Source: Sphingomonas sp. dw_22
GTDB taxonomy: Bacteria > Pseudomonadota > Alphaproteobacteria > Sphingomonadales > Sphingomonadaceae
Reading direction: 5' to 3'
NCBI RefSeq assembly: GCF_018449795.1
Contig: NZ_JAAVVE010000045.1
Location: 1 to 34,799 of the forward strand
Length of the DNA: 34,799 nt
The position numbers and the translations under genes are program-made. Shown one piece after another: positions 17,277 through 25,225 of this stretch (the stretch's first letter is position 1; the number at the start of each line of letters is the position of its first letter). The notes under the pieces are model-generated. The model saw only the letters and a program-made list of their open reading frames with translations, did no database searches and was not told the DNA's origin.

Positions 17277-18507
17277 CATCGAGGTCCATATCGATCTGGC
17301 CGGCGAGGTTCAACGCGTCGGAACGCTTTATGCCCCGCGCCGCGGCGCTCGTGCGCCCGTTACCTTCGAATATCACGACGCCTGGCTCGACGATCCGAAC
17401 AAATTCTCGCTGGAGCCCGCCCTGCAGCTCGATCGGGGCGCATTCGCACCCAATGCCGGACTATTCGGATCGATCGGCGATTCGGCTCCCGATACCTGGG
17501 GTCGCCGCCTCATGCAGCGGGCAGAGCGCCGCCGCGCTGAGCGCGAAGGAAGGGCGGTCCGAACCCTGGGCGAGCTCGACTATCTGCTCGGCGTCTCCGA
17601 TGTGGCTCGTCTCGGTGCATTGCGATTCAGGCGGATCGGCGAAGAGGCATTCCAGGCGCAAACCGACACGGGCGTACCTGGGCTGATCGAACTCGGGCGC
17701 TTGCTTGCGGTGACCGAACGCATTCTGCGTGACGAGGAAACCGATGAGGATCTGCTGCTGATCTTCGCGCCAGGATCCTCGCTCGGCGGCGCCCGTCCAA
17801 AAGCTTCCGTCGTGGACCAGCATGGCAACTTGGCCATCGCCAAGTTCGCCAAGGAGACGGACGACTATCGCATCGAGCTCTGGGAGGCGGTCGCGATCCA
17901 GCTCGCCCAATCGGCTGGCGTCACGGTCGCGCCGACCGAGTTGATCGAAGTCGCCGGAACACCCGTCCTGTTATCGCGGCGGTTCGATCGCGACGGCGAA
18001 CGGCGAATACCCTTCTTGTCGGCGCTTTCGATGATGGGCCTCAAGGACGGGGACCATGGCAGCTACCCCGAGCTGGTCGATACGCTCACCCGATATGGCG
18101 CCCGCGCAAACGGCGATGCGGCCGAGCTTTATCGCCGGATGGTGCTCAATATTCTCATCTCGAACGTCGATGATCATCTGCGTAATCACGGATTCCTGTG
18201 GGTGGACAAGGCCGGTTGGACGCTGTCGCCGGTCTATGATCTCAATCCCGTCCCGACCGACGTGAAGCCCCGGATTCTGACGACCAACATTGATCTCGAT
18301 GAAGCCACCTGCGATATCGACCTGGCACTATCGGTTGCCGGATATTTCGGGCTCTCCGCAAAGGAGGCAAAGACGATCGTCGGCGAGGTCGGACAGGCCG
18401 TTTCCAAATGGCGGGACGTCGCCAGGGCGAATGGAGCGAAAGCATCCGAGATCGAACGGATGGCAAGTGCATTCGAGCATGACGATTTGGCCAGGGCGCA
18501 GCGCTAA
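17266..18507 (+). CDS. hipA: HipA-family serine/threonine kinase toxin
   Basis: A 413-residue HipA-type kinase. In characterised members it phosphorylates an aminoacyl-tRNA synthetase such as GltX and halts growth. Visible features are the N-terminal HipA_N-like region (1-110), the Gly-rich phosphate loop PGSSLGGARPKA (169-180), a catalytic-type Lys193 (AIAKF), the catalytic loop NVDDHLRNHGF (300-310) in place of the more common SNxDRHxxN, and the metal-binding YDLNP (324-328). All core residues appear present, so it is probably active. The ATG at 17266 overlaps hipB and has GGAAGG upstream. Target and physiological role (persistence, island maintenance or defence) are not decided by sequence. 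Confidence 0.9.
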   Translation: MPDDIEVHIDLAGEVQRVGTLYAPRRGARAPVTFEYHDAWLDDPNKFSLEPALQLDRGAFAPNAGLFGSIGDSAPDTWGRRLMQRAERRRAEREGRAVRTLGELDYLLGVSDVARLGALRFRRIGEEAFQAQTDTGVPGLIELGRLLAVTERILRDEETDEDLLLIFAPGSSLGGARPKASVVDQHGNLAIAKFAKETDDYRIELWEAVAIQLAQSAGVTVAPTELIEVAGTPVLLSRRFDRDGERRIPFLSALSMMGLKDGDHGSYPELVDTLTRYGARANGDAAELYRRMVLNILISNVDDHLRNHGFLWVDKAGWTLSPVYDLNPVPTDVKPRILTTNIDLDEATCDIDLALSVAGYFGLSAKEAKTIVGEVGQAVSKWRDVARANGAKASEIERMASAFEHDDLARAQR

Positions 18508-18516
18508 TGAGGCAGA

Positions 18517-18789
18517 TTATGCTTGTCGGGCTTTGCGGGCCTGCTCCATGATCGATGCGCGATAATTGGCCTTCACGCCCTTGACCATCTCCGCAACCAA
18601 GGGATTGTTCCTGTACGGAGCCACCTTCTGGTCGACAGCTCGCTCCATCGTGCGGACTGCAGCGTTTACGTTCGTCGGATCGGACGGGTCGAACCGAACT
18701 TCCGCTATCCGGCCATTCAACCCCTGCATGGCGCGGCTGGCGTCCTTCAGATCCTTCTGAAGCTTGTCGAGACCTGTAATTTTGAGCAT
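18517..18789 (-). CDS. Conserved-looking small protein, function unknown
   Basis: A 90-residue, mostly helical, soluble protein starting MLKITGLDKLQKDLKDASRA and ending ASIMEQARKARQA. I do not recognise a named family. The segment RFDPSDPTNVNAAVRTMERA and the following NPLVAEMVKGVKANY suggest a small helical bundle, reminiscent of small phage-tail-associated proteins, but this is only a resemblance. GAGG lies eight bases before the ATG at 18789. It is 7 bp downstream of the next small gene, so the two are probably cotranscribed. It faces hipA tail to tail with 9 bp between stops. Confidence 0.6.
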   Translation of the reverse strand: MLKITGLDKLQKDLKDASRAMQGLNGRIAEVRFDPSDPTNVNAAVRTMERAVDQKVAPYRNNPLVAEMVKGVKANYRASIMEQARKARQA

Positions 18790-18796
18790 CACAACC

Positions 18797-18967
18797 TCAC
18801 TTTGCCCAGTGTCCGAGCACCCATTCCCACTGCCTGCGACCATAATCGTAGCGCCAGTGAGCCCTGACCCAACGGTTCTTCCCCAAGGGTCGGAGCGTTT
18901 TCATATTCTGCATCCGGTCCAGTGGCTTCAAAGGCCGCAAGGGCTTAATTGTTGAAATCTTGCGCAT
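18797..18967 (-). CDS. Small basic protein with WxxGHW-like end
   Basis: A 56-residue very basic peptide (KISTIKPLRPLKPLDRMQN, then MKTLRPLGKNRWVRAHWRYD) ending RRQWEWVLGHWAK. The tryptophan-rich end resembles WxxGHW repeats seen in small secreted or surface proteins, but there is no signal peptide. The start is uncertain: ATG at 18967 has GGGA six bases upstream, while ATG at 18979 has none and abuts a terminator T-run. It probably pairs with the 90-residue gene downstream. I cannot assign a function. Confidence 0.5.
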   Translation of the reverse strand: MRKISTIKPLRPLKPLDRMQNMKTLRPLGKNRWVRAHWRYDYGRRQWEWVLGHWAK

Positions 18968-18979
18968 TGCTATTCCCAT

Positions 18980-19011
18980 AAAAAAGAGGGCCGCACCTTT
19001 GGGTGCGGCCC
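18980..19011 (-). terminator. Intrinsic terminator of the DUF2188 gene
   Basis: Perfect 10-bp GC-rich arms (18988-18997 and 19002-19011) enclose a four-base loop and are followed on the minus strand by TCTTTTTT. It begins seven bases after the stop codon of the DUF2188 gene. The T-run ends right at the upstream ATG candidate (18979) of the next small gene, so that gene is expressed only by read-through or from a promoter hidden inside the upstream gene. Confidence 0.85.
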
Positions 19012-19017
19012 TGATAT

Positions 19018-19242
19018 TCAGCCTTCCGGGGGATAGGGGTCATTCCCGTAGGACCAGGCCTCGCGAAACCGCGCGTCTCGTCCTTGGATCCGCAGCTCTG
19101 CACCCTGATTGCGAGCGATTTCCCGCCCGCGCTCGATCGCTTGAGCCTGGGTGTCGAATGCACTGGTCAGGCGAGAATTGCCTTCACCGCGAACGCCCCA
19201 GCCGTCCCCATTTCGAACAACATACTGATTTTTGCCGCTCAT
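19018..19242 (-). CDS. DUF2188-like small protein
   Basis: A 74-residue protein opening MSGKNQYVVRNGDGWGVRGE, followed by TQAQAIERGREIARNQGAEL and RIQGRDARFREAWSYGNDPYP. The order of a short beta strand with WGVR, an AIE.G.EIARNQG helix and an RI.GRDG-like turn with a ..SYGNDP end matches DUF2188, a small domain found in many proteobacteria and mobile elements with unknown role. GGAGG lies six bases before the ATG, an excellent start. It is monocistronic given the terminator immediately downstream. Confidence 0.8.
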   Translation of the reverse strand: MSGKNQYVVRNGDGWGVRGEGNSRLTSAFDTQAQAIERGREIARNQGAELRIQGRDARFREAWSYGNDPYPPEG

Positions 19243-19320
19243 GATATTACCTCCAACATGATGGATGGGGGGCTCGCCGGGCTGCTTTCACTTGACTCGC
19301 GCAGCCAGACGTGATTCCCC

Positions 19321-19374
19321 GTCTCTTAAGTAAGGCAGTATCAATCTTGAGACGACTTGTCTTACATATGAGAC
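19321..19374. promoter_or_regulatory. Cluster of GTCTC/GAGAC half-sites upstream of XRE gene
   Basis: Four related half-sites occur in 54 bases: GTCTC (19321-19325), GAGAC (19349-19353), GTCTT (19359-19363) and GAGAC (19370-19374). The last two form the imperfect palindrome GTCTTACATATGAGAC, and the first two form a wider inverted pair. The array ends 52 bases before the start of the XRE gene, in an AT-rich spacer. It is a good candidate operator for autoregulation by that XRE protein. I could not fix the promoter boxes. Confidence 0.45.
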
Positions 19375-19426
19375 GGTAAAGCGATCCTCGCGCTGAGTCA
19401 AGCGCGTGCGCTCCACGGGAGAATCT

Positions 19427-19774
19427 ATGGCGCTTCCGATCGAAGATCTGGGCAGGCTAATCACAAAAAAACGTGGAAGTCAGGGTATCCGAGCCGCCGC
19501 CGCCGAGGCTGGCGTAAGTTCGGCGACCCTCTCGCGCGTAGAGAATGGAAACGTACCGGACCTCGCAACTTTCGCTAAAATCTGCCGCTGGTTGGAAGTC
19601 GATCCCGCCATTTTCTTAGGCGTGGAAAGCGCCGATCGACAGGAAGAAAGGCCAGCGGTCGTGCATTTCCGGAAAAAGAAGACGGTCTCCAAAGAAACGG
19701 CATTGTCCTTGGCAGAACTCATTCTCGCTGCCCAAAGAGCAAAGAATGCACGCTTGGAGCTGATGCGGCGATAG
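19427..19774 (+). CDS. XRE-family regulator paired with ImmA/IrrE protease
   Basis: A 115-residue protein with a helix-turn-helix at about 20-62 (IRAAAAEAGVSSATLSRVEN, then CRWLEVDPAIFL) and a basic, helical C-terminal half (FRKKKTVSKETALSLAELIL). The ATG at 19427 has GGGAGAA three to nine bases upstream; the earlier GTG at 19406 would put that site inside the gene. Its stop TAG is followed without a gap by the ATG of the ImmA-like gene. Such XRE/ImmA pairs usually work as a repressor and the protease that relieves repression, or as a toxin-antitoxin-like pair. Confidence 0.8.
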   Translation: MALPIEDLGRLITKKRGSQGIRAAAAEAGVSSATLSRVENGNVPDLATFAKICRWLEVDPAIFLGVESADRQEERPAVVHFRKKKTVSKETALSLAELILAAQRAKNARLELMRR

Positions 19775-20338
19775 ATGCGCCGGGGCTTCAAAGCTGACGC
19801 CGAGCGGCGTGCGGAGGCTGCGCGCACCGACTTAGGACTCGATCCATTGGCGAAGCTCGACCCTTGGGTTTACGCTGCGAAGCTCGGAGTGCTGGTCTTC
19901 GACGTTAATGATCTTGATCTCGATCCGGCGCATGTCTCTCAACTTCTTGTGCACGATCCAGATAGTTGGTCCGGCATGACTCTCGACGAGGACGGTGTTC
20001 GGCTGATCGTCCTCAACAACGCGCAGAGCAAGCGCCGGCAATGCTCGACCCTGATGCATGAACTGTCTCATCTGATTCTAGAGCATGTGCCAGCGTCGGT
20101 GAACGTATCGCCGAGCGGCCTCACGCTCCTTTCGGACTATTCCGACGAGCAGGAGGAAGAGGCCGATTGGCTCGGCGCCGCCCTGCTGCTGCCTCAGGCG
20201 GCCCTGCTTCACCACAGAAGCACAGGTTCATCGATGCAGGAAATCGCAAGGCATTTCGGTGTCAGCGACGATCTATGCAGCTGGCGATGTCGAATGACTG
20301 GCGTGGAAAAGCGGTTGGCCTTTCGCGCCCGAGCATAG
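19775..20338 (+). CDS. ImmA/IrrE-family metallopeptidase
   Basis: A 187-residue zinc peptidase of the COG2856 type. The HExxH motif is His95-Glu96-His99 (TLMHELSHLILEH). The downstream third-ligand region is EQEEEADWLGAALLLP at about 125-140. The C-terminal helix pattern MQEIARHFGVSDDLCSWR is the usual substrate-side helix-turn-helix-like end. Relatives cleave or bind the cognate XRE repressor, as ICEBs1 ImmA does with ImmR, or a stress regulator. The start abuts the XRE stop directly and has no close ribosome-binding site, so it depends on translational coupling. In this island it may control excision or the neighbouring operon; that link is inference. The 94 bases to the convergent HNH gene show nothing. 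Confidence 0.88.
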   Translation: MRRGFKADAERRAEAARTDLGLDPLAKLDPWVYAAKLGVLVFDVNDLDLDPAHVSQLLVHDPDSWSGMTLDEDGVRLIVLNNAQSKRRQCSTLMHELSHLILEHVPASVNVSPSGLTLLSDYSDEQEEEADWLGAALLLPQAALLHHRSTGSSMQEIARHFGVSDDLCSWRCRMTGVEKRLAFRARA

Positions 20339-20432
20339 AATTGTTGGCACCGGGTCCAACTCGGCCCGCCACACTGTATCGGATCGATGGTGATCGTTTC
20401 GAACTCGCAGCCCAACAACTCTGAATAGCCTT

Positions 20433-21329
20433 TCAGTGTTTGAAGCAATGTTCGCGATGCCAACTCAGAAAGTGCGGATGAGGGCGTTCGACCATGCGCT
20501 TTGGCGCGAGAGCGCGGCCGCTCTTATTGATCATGGCTCGTATCCCATCTGGATCATTGGCCTGGCGAGAGACCAATATCTGAAGGTCGTCATTCAGGCT
20601 GATTAGGCCTCGATCGAACATCCAGTGGGCCGTTCCCGATAGCGATATCCCATTGCTGACAATGTCAGGCCCGTTCGCCTCAACCGACCGAATGTGCGCC
20701 GCTTCCACCTCGGCTCGGCCGCCTCCGTTGATGAGCTTCAAGCCCGTAATTGCACAGCGAGAATCATAGGCACGTAAGACGATTTTGCGGAATATTCGAT
20801 CCCGCACGACACGGGATCCAAGGACAGTGACCCGCTCCCGCTGGACTTCATAATGGAACGGTAGCTTTTCCTCTCGTACCGAAGAAATTGGCGCATCACC
20901 AATGCGAGGTAATATGCCGTCGTCTACGGCAAGCCCGAGGGCGATAATCCGATTGAAGTCGATAGCGGAGATTGGGCGCACAGCTGATTGCGCGCGCCCG
21001 GAAATGCGACCCGTCTCGTTGAGGACTCCGGTTTCAATAACACCGTCAGGTCCACTGAACGGGACTGGATTGGCGAAATCCAAATAGCTCCCTGGCTCAA
21101 TCAGAGCCAGAAACATGCCGGCCGCGGTCGGATCTGGGATGATCTGCTGCAGTTTGGCAACCGCATAATAGCCGCGTGTCTCCGCGACCTTCCGCGGCTC
21201 GTAGTATATGATCCAGTCGTCAATGCAGGCCTCGGCCCTGCTCAGATATTGGCTCGGAAATTGATAACGTTCGGCTGGGCTATCGTCATAGATCGAGTCT
21301 ACCCGATGAATGAAGACGCCAAATGCCAT
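20433..21329 (-). CDS. HNH endonuclease (predicted restriction endonuclease type)
   Basis: A 298-residue protein. The N-terminus MAFGVFIHRVDSIYDDSPAE and the following YQFPSQYLSRAEACIDDWI form an EVE/PUA-like reader-type region typical of this family. The C-terminal HNH nuclease is formed by RKIVLRAYDSRCAITGL, His212 (EAAHIRSV), Asn226 (DIVSNGISL) and His235 (GTAHWMFDRG). Such proteins are single-polypeptide predicted restriction enzymes. The first in-frame ATG is at 21365, but the family normally begins MxFGVFIHR, so 21329 is used; neither has a good ribosome-binding site. It lies 149 bp downstream of the SbcC-like gene and could be transcribed with that operon or from its own promoter in 21330-21477, where I see no clear boxes. 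Confidence 0.8.
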   Translation of the reverse strand: MAFGVFIHRVDSIYDDSPAERYQFPSQYLSRAEACIDDWIIYYEPRKVAETRGYYAVAKLQQIIPDPTAAGMFLALIEPGSYLDFANPVPFSGPDGVIETGVLNETGRISGRAQSAVRPISAIDFNRIIALGLAVDDGILPRIGDAPISSVREEKLPFHYEVQRERVTVLGSRVVRDRIFRKIVLRAYDSRCAITGLKLINGGGRAEVEAAHIRSVEANGPDIVSNGISLSGTAHWMFDRGLISLNDDLQILVSRQANDPDGIRAMINKSGRALAPKRMVERPHPHFLSWHREHCFKH

Positions 21330-21477
21330 TACGAACGATAGCCGGGATATTTCGCATGTGTCCATCTGTCAGGTTCGGCCAATTTTGGGGTCGACAGCGG
21401 ACGGGCAGCTTTCAGGCGCGATCAAGCAGGCAGTAAACTGATACAGGCGCAGGTCACGCCTATCGCCCTGCTGAGCC

Positions 21478-24102
21478 TCACGGCTGCCACTCGGTCATCT
21501 GCAGGACGTTTCCGCCCAGCTTCTGGAAGGCGCGTTGGCGGCAGGAGAATACTATGATCTGCTGATCGCGCGCCTGTCGGTGGAGCGCGTCGAACATTCG
21601 CTCGATACGGTCGTCGTCAGAATAGACCAGCGCATCGTCGAGGATCACCGGCGCGGGGCGGCCGTCGCGCGCGAGCAGGCGGGCGAACGCCAGCCGCGTG
21701 AGCACCGACAGCTGCTCGCGCATGCCGCCGCTTAGGCGATCGACATCCTCCTCCTGGCCGCCGCGCAGGATCGTGTGCGGGAGCAAGGTGCGATCGTCGA
21801 AGGTGATCGCGACATCGTCGAACAGCAGGCCCAGCAGCGGGCGCAGTTCGTTCATCACGGGGGTGAGGTAGAGGTCGCGCGCGTCGGATCGCGCGGTATC
21901 GAGCGCGCGGGTCAGCCGCGCCAGCACTGCCACCTCCCGCTCGAACGCCGCCACCCGCGTCTCTGCAGCGGCCAGCGCTTCGCCTGTTTCGCGCCACGCC
22001 TCTTCGACCGCCTCGTCCGAGCGCGCGGTGATGCGCGCGCTCAGCCCGGCGAGCGTTTCGCGCAATTGCTGGATCTCGGTCTCGGCGGCCTGCTCGACCG
22101 AACGGGTCCGACGCAGCGCCGCATCGACCGCGTCGAAATCCAGCGCGGCGGCACGCTGCGCATCAACCTCGCCCTGCGCCTCGGCGAGCGCGGCGTCGCG
22201 TTCTGCGAAGCGCGCTGCCAGTTCCTGCCCGCGCGCCTCACGATCTTCTGCCGGGCCAAGGATCGCGGCGATCTGCTGGTCGCGCGTCTGGAGTTTCGCA
22301 AGCGCGGTTTCAGCGGCGACGAAGGTGGCGTCAGCGTGTTCGCGTGCCGGCTCGGCCGCGCGAACGGTCTGGACCAGATCGCGGCGGCGCTGCTCGGCGG
22401 CGTCGCGGGCGGCGCGCGTTTCATCAGGATCGGCCTTGAACTCGATAGGCTCCGGATCGATCGCCGCGAGCGCTGCCACCGCCTCGCGCAGTACGTCGAG
22501 CCCGTTGGGGGCGAGCACAACCAATTGCGCGCGCGCCTCGTTCGCTTGCGCCTCTATCCCCTGCGCGCGCACCTGCTGCGCCCGCGCGCTCGCAAGGTCG
22601 GCGACACCCATCGCGGCGAGCAACGTGCGGCGTCGCGCCTCAACTGCCTCGAGCCGCCCGTCATCCTGCCCTGCGGCGTTCGAGCGCAGCGTGATCGTAC
22701 CGATGCCCGGCGCGACGAGTTCGGCCTGGCCGTCATAGCCGCGCTCCTCGCCCTCGCTGAGCGCTGCGCCGCCCATCGTCACGCGCGCCGCCGCGCCGCC
22801 CTCATAGGCGACTGAGACCGAAGGACGCGCCGCCTCCAGTACCGCCCGGATCCGCGCGAGATCGACGTCGAGCCCAGCGAGTTCGTCGACTGCTCCCATC
22901 GGCAGCCGGACCTGTACGAGTTGCGTCTCGCACATCTCGATCGTAGCGCGTACCGCTTCGGCGTGCTTGAGCCGTTCCTCATGCTCGGTGCGACGCTCGG
23001 CCGCTTCATGCGCTTTGGTCGCGGCGTCGAGGCGTTCGAGCAGTTCGCGCGCGGCCTGCGCCTCCGCTTCGGCCGCATCGATCTCGGTCTGCGCCTTGCC
23101 GATCGCGGCGATCGCGGCGTGGCGACGCTCGACAGCGTCATCGCGCCGGCGTGCCGCCTCGCCGCTTTCGTCTGCGACCTGGCGCGCATCGGCGAGCGCT
23201 TCGGTGAACTGGTGGTGTTCGCGCTCGGCGGTGTCGCGGCGCTCGCGCGCGAGCCCGAGCTCGGCTTCCGCCGCCTTCAGCCGATCTGCCTGCGCCCGCG
23301 CGGTTTCGAACTTCGCCTCGGCGGCTGTGATGGCTTCGCGCCGGGCCGCGCGGGCATCCGCGTCCTCCAATTCGGCAAGCCGGTGCTGCGCCTTCCCGCG
23401 CCGATCGAGCTCTTCGCGTAGCGCCGTCACTTCGCCCGCCAGCCGCTGCTCGGTTGCCGCCAGCGCATCACGCGCCTCGATCGCCGCGGCGTACCGGCCG
23501 CCGGCTTTGGGGCGCCCGGTCGCGGTGACGAGCGCGGCATTCTCTTCCATGACGGCGGCTGTGATCTCGGCCATGCGGCGACCACCGGTCACCGCCTCGA
23601 CCTCGCCCTGCACCGATTCGAGCAGGCTGCTGCGCACCTGCCGCTCGCTCTCTTCTTCCTTTGAGGTGCGCCGTTCGATGCCGGTGATGCCCTGCCGCAC
23701 CCAGAGCAGCCCGGCCGGCCCGCCCGCGCCGCCGTTGATCAGGCCGGCGATGAAATTCTCCGCCTCGTCGGCCTGCGCAAGCAACCGGCCGGAGGCGAGA
23801 TCGGTCACTTTCGCGAAGCGGCCGCCATAGAATTGCTTAGTGATCCGGTAGCGCGCGTCGCCGACCGCAATGTCCGCCTCGATTAGCGGGTTGCCGCCGC
23901 TATAGGGGCGCAGGTTGCGCACGTCGCCTGCGGTGCTCGCGTGCGACTGGAAGAACAGCCCGTGCAGCGCCTCGAAGCTGGTCGACTTGCCGAATTCGTT
24001 GGCGGCGCACAGCACGTTGACGCCGTCGCCGATGCCCTCGATCGCGATGCCGCGCCCGGCGAAGCGCTTGACATTGTGAAGTCGGAGCGCCGCGAGTTTC
24101 AT
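21478..24102 (-). CDS. SbcC/YhaN-like AAA ATPase without zinc hook
   Basis: An 874-residue SMC/Rad50-type ATPase. The N-terminal Walker A is LCAANEFGKST (about 31-41); the first Gly of the usual GxxxxGK is Ala33. Long Ala/Glu/Arg-rich coiled coil follows (about 190-430 and 490-770). The ABC signature is LSGGMREQL at about 790 and Walker B is APVILDDALVYSDDD at about 818. The hinge carries no CxxC zinc hook; instead a short beta-rich insert (PSVSVAYEGGAAARVTMGGA, then QAELVAPGIGTITLR) separates the coils. The ATG at 24102 overlaps the SbcD-like stop as ATGA, so an obligate complex is likely. It would move or tether DNA ends for the nuclease. The 149 bases from its stop to the HNH start hold no other gene. 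Confidence 0.88.
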   Translation of the reverse strand: MKLAALRLHNVKRFAGRGIAIEGIGDGVNVLCAANEFGKSTSFEALHGLFFQSHASTAGDVRNLRPYSGGNPLIEADIAVGDARYRITKQFYGGRFAKVTDLASGRLLAQADEAENFIAGLINGGAGGPAGLLWVRQGITGIERRTSKEEESERQVRSSLLESVQGEVEAVTGGRRMAEITAAVMEENAALVTATGRPKAGGRYAAAIEARDALAATEQRLAGEVTALREELDRRGKAQHRLAELEDADARAARREAITAAEAKFETARAQADRLKAAEAELGLARERRDTAEREHHQFTEALADARQVADESGEAARRRDDAVERRHAAIAAIGKAQTEIDAAEAEAQAARELLERLDAATKAHEAAERRTEHEERLKHAEAVRATIEMCETQLVQVRLPMGAVDELAGLDVDLARIRAVLEAARPSVSVAYEGGAAARVTMGGAALSEGEERGYDGQAELVAPGIGTITLRSNAAGQDDGRLEAVEARRRTLLAAMGVADLASARAQQVRAQGIEAQANEARAQLVVLAPNGLDVLREAVAALAAIDPEPIEFKADPDETRAARDAAEQRRRDLVQTVRAAEPAREHADATFVAAETALAKLQTRDQQIAAILGPAEDREARGQELAARFAERDAALAEAQGEVDAQRAAALDFDAVDAALRRTRSVEQAAETEIQQLRETLAGLSARITARSDEAVEEAWRETGEALAAAETRVAAFEREVAVLARLTRALDTARSDARDLYLTPVMNELRPLLGLLFDDVAITFDDRTLLPHTILRGGQEEDVDRLSGGMREQLSVLTRLAFARLLARDGRPAPVILDDALVYSDDDRIERMFDALHRQARDQQIIVFSCRQRAFQKLGGNVLQMTEWQP

Positions 24103-25223
24103 CGTGACACCGCCTGCGCATAGCCGTAGAGGCGCGCGAGCGCGGCGGCGGCGGTCGCGCGGGCGTCGGCCGAACGGCTCGCATCCTCGCTTTCGGCAAG
24201 CAGCGCGTCGGCCGCCTCCCGGAGCGCACCGGCGCGATCGATCCGGTCGAGATCGCCAGCTTCGCATTCGGTCGCGAGCGCGGTCTCATCGAGATCGAGC
24301 CAGGCGAAATCGGGAGCAGCGCGCGCCATCTCGACACCGAGCGTGGTGCGCGCGGCGAGACTGGCCCGGCCGCTCGCTGCCACCTTGGCGAGCGTCTGCC
24401 GGCGAGCACGCGGCTCGGGCAGCAGCGCGGTGAGCGCGGGGCCGGGATCGTCACCGGCGAGCAGGTGCAGGTCGAGCGTTCGCCACGCAAAGCTCGCGGT
24501 CGCCAGCGGCGTCACCTGCGGGACAGCGCCGGCCGCGGCGATCTCGACGAGCAAGGCGACGCCCGAGCGGTCGTGCTTGAAGCGATCCTGTTCGGGCGTG
24601 CCGCTGTAATGCGTTCGGGAATCGACCTCGAGCGCGCCGTGCCAGTCGCCCAGCGCCAGATAGTCGAGCCCCGCGCGACGTGTGCGATCGGGCGCGATCA
24701 CTTCGGAGGCCGCGGCGTCTTCCGAAAAGGTCTGGATCGCGCCGTGTGCGAGGCCGATGCGGATAGCGCCCTCGGCGGTGACCGCATCGTCCATCCATGC
24801 GCTGAGGTCGCGGCCCGGGCGGCGCGTCGTGCAGGGTGCGGGCAGCAGGACGGCGCCTGCACCGAGATCGATCGGCGCCGGCTCGGTCGCCAGCGCTACA
24901 TTGGCCGGCGCATCGGCGGCGAGCTGGGCCCAGAGTTCGGTCGCCTGCAGCGAATCGTGATTGCCCGGCAGGATCACCCAGCGGATCGGCGCGTGATGCG
25001 CCATTTCGGTGAGCGCCTGGCGCCGCACGTCGGTGGCCGGAGTCTCGGTGTCGAATGTGTCGCCCGCGAGCAGGATCGTGTCCGCGCCATGCGCACGCGC
25101 ATGCTCGGCAAGGCGGCCGATCACCGCATGCCGCGCCTCGCGCAATCGGCCGGGCAGATCGCCGGAGAAGTTGCCGAACCGCTTACCAAGATGCAGGTCG
25201 CTTGTGTGGAGGAAGCGTGCCAT
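24099..25223 (-). CDS. SbcD/YhaO-like metallophosphoesterase (DNA exonuclease)
   Basis: A 374-residue calcineurin-type phosphoesterase of the Mre11/SbcD/YhaO group. Metal-site motifs are in order: Asp9 and His11 (TSDLHLGKRFG), Asp55 (LLAGDTFD), Asn88-His89-Asp90 (LPGNHDS), His160 (LAHGAIQTF) and His195 (ALGDWHGAL), with a family-typical HYSGTPEQDRF. All appear intact, so Mn-dependent nuclease activity on DNA ends is expected. ATG at 25223 is preferred because GGAG lies five bases upstream; a GTG at 25229 overlapping the helicase stop is the alternative. The stop overlaps the SbcC-like start. The C-terminal third (about 245-374) is a less conserved capping domain. Confidence 0.9.
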   Translation of the reverse strand: MARFLHTSDLHLGKRFGNFSGDLPGRLREARHAVIGRLAEHARAHGADTILLAGDTFDTETPATDVRRQALTEMAHHAPIRWVILPGNHDSLQATELWAQLAADAPANVALATEPAPIDLGAGAVLLPAPCTTRRPGRDLSAWMDDAVTAEGAIRIGLAHGAIQTFSEDAAASEVIAPDRTRRAGLDYLALGDWHGALEVDSRTHYSGTPEQDRFKHDRSGVALLVEIAAAGAVPQVTPLATASFAWRTLDLHLLAGDDPGPALTALLPEPRARRQTLAKVAASGRASLAARTTLGVEMARAAPDFAWLDLDETALATECEAGDLDRIDRAGALREAADALLAESEDASRSADARATAAAALARLYGYAQAVSR

Positions 25224-25225
25224 GC

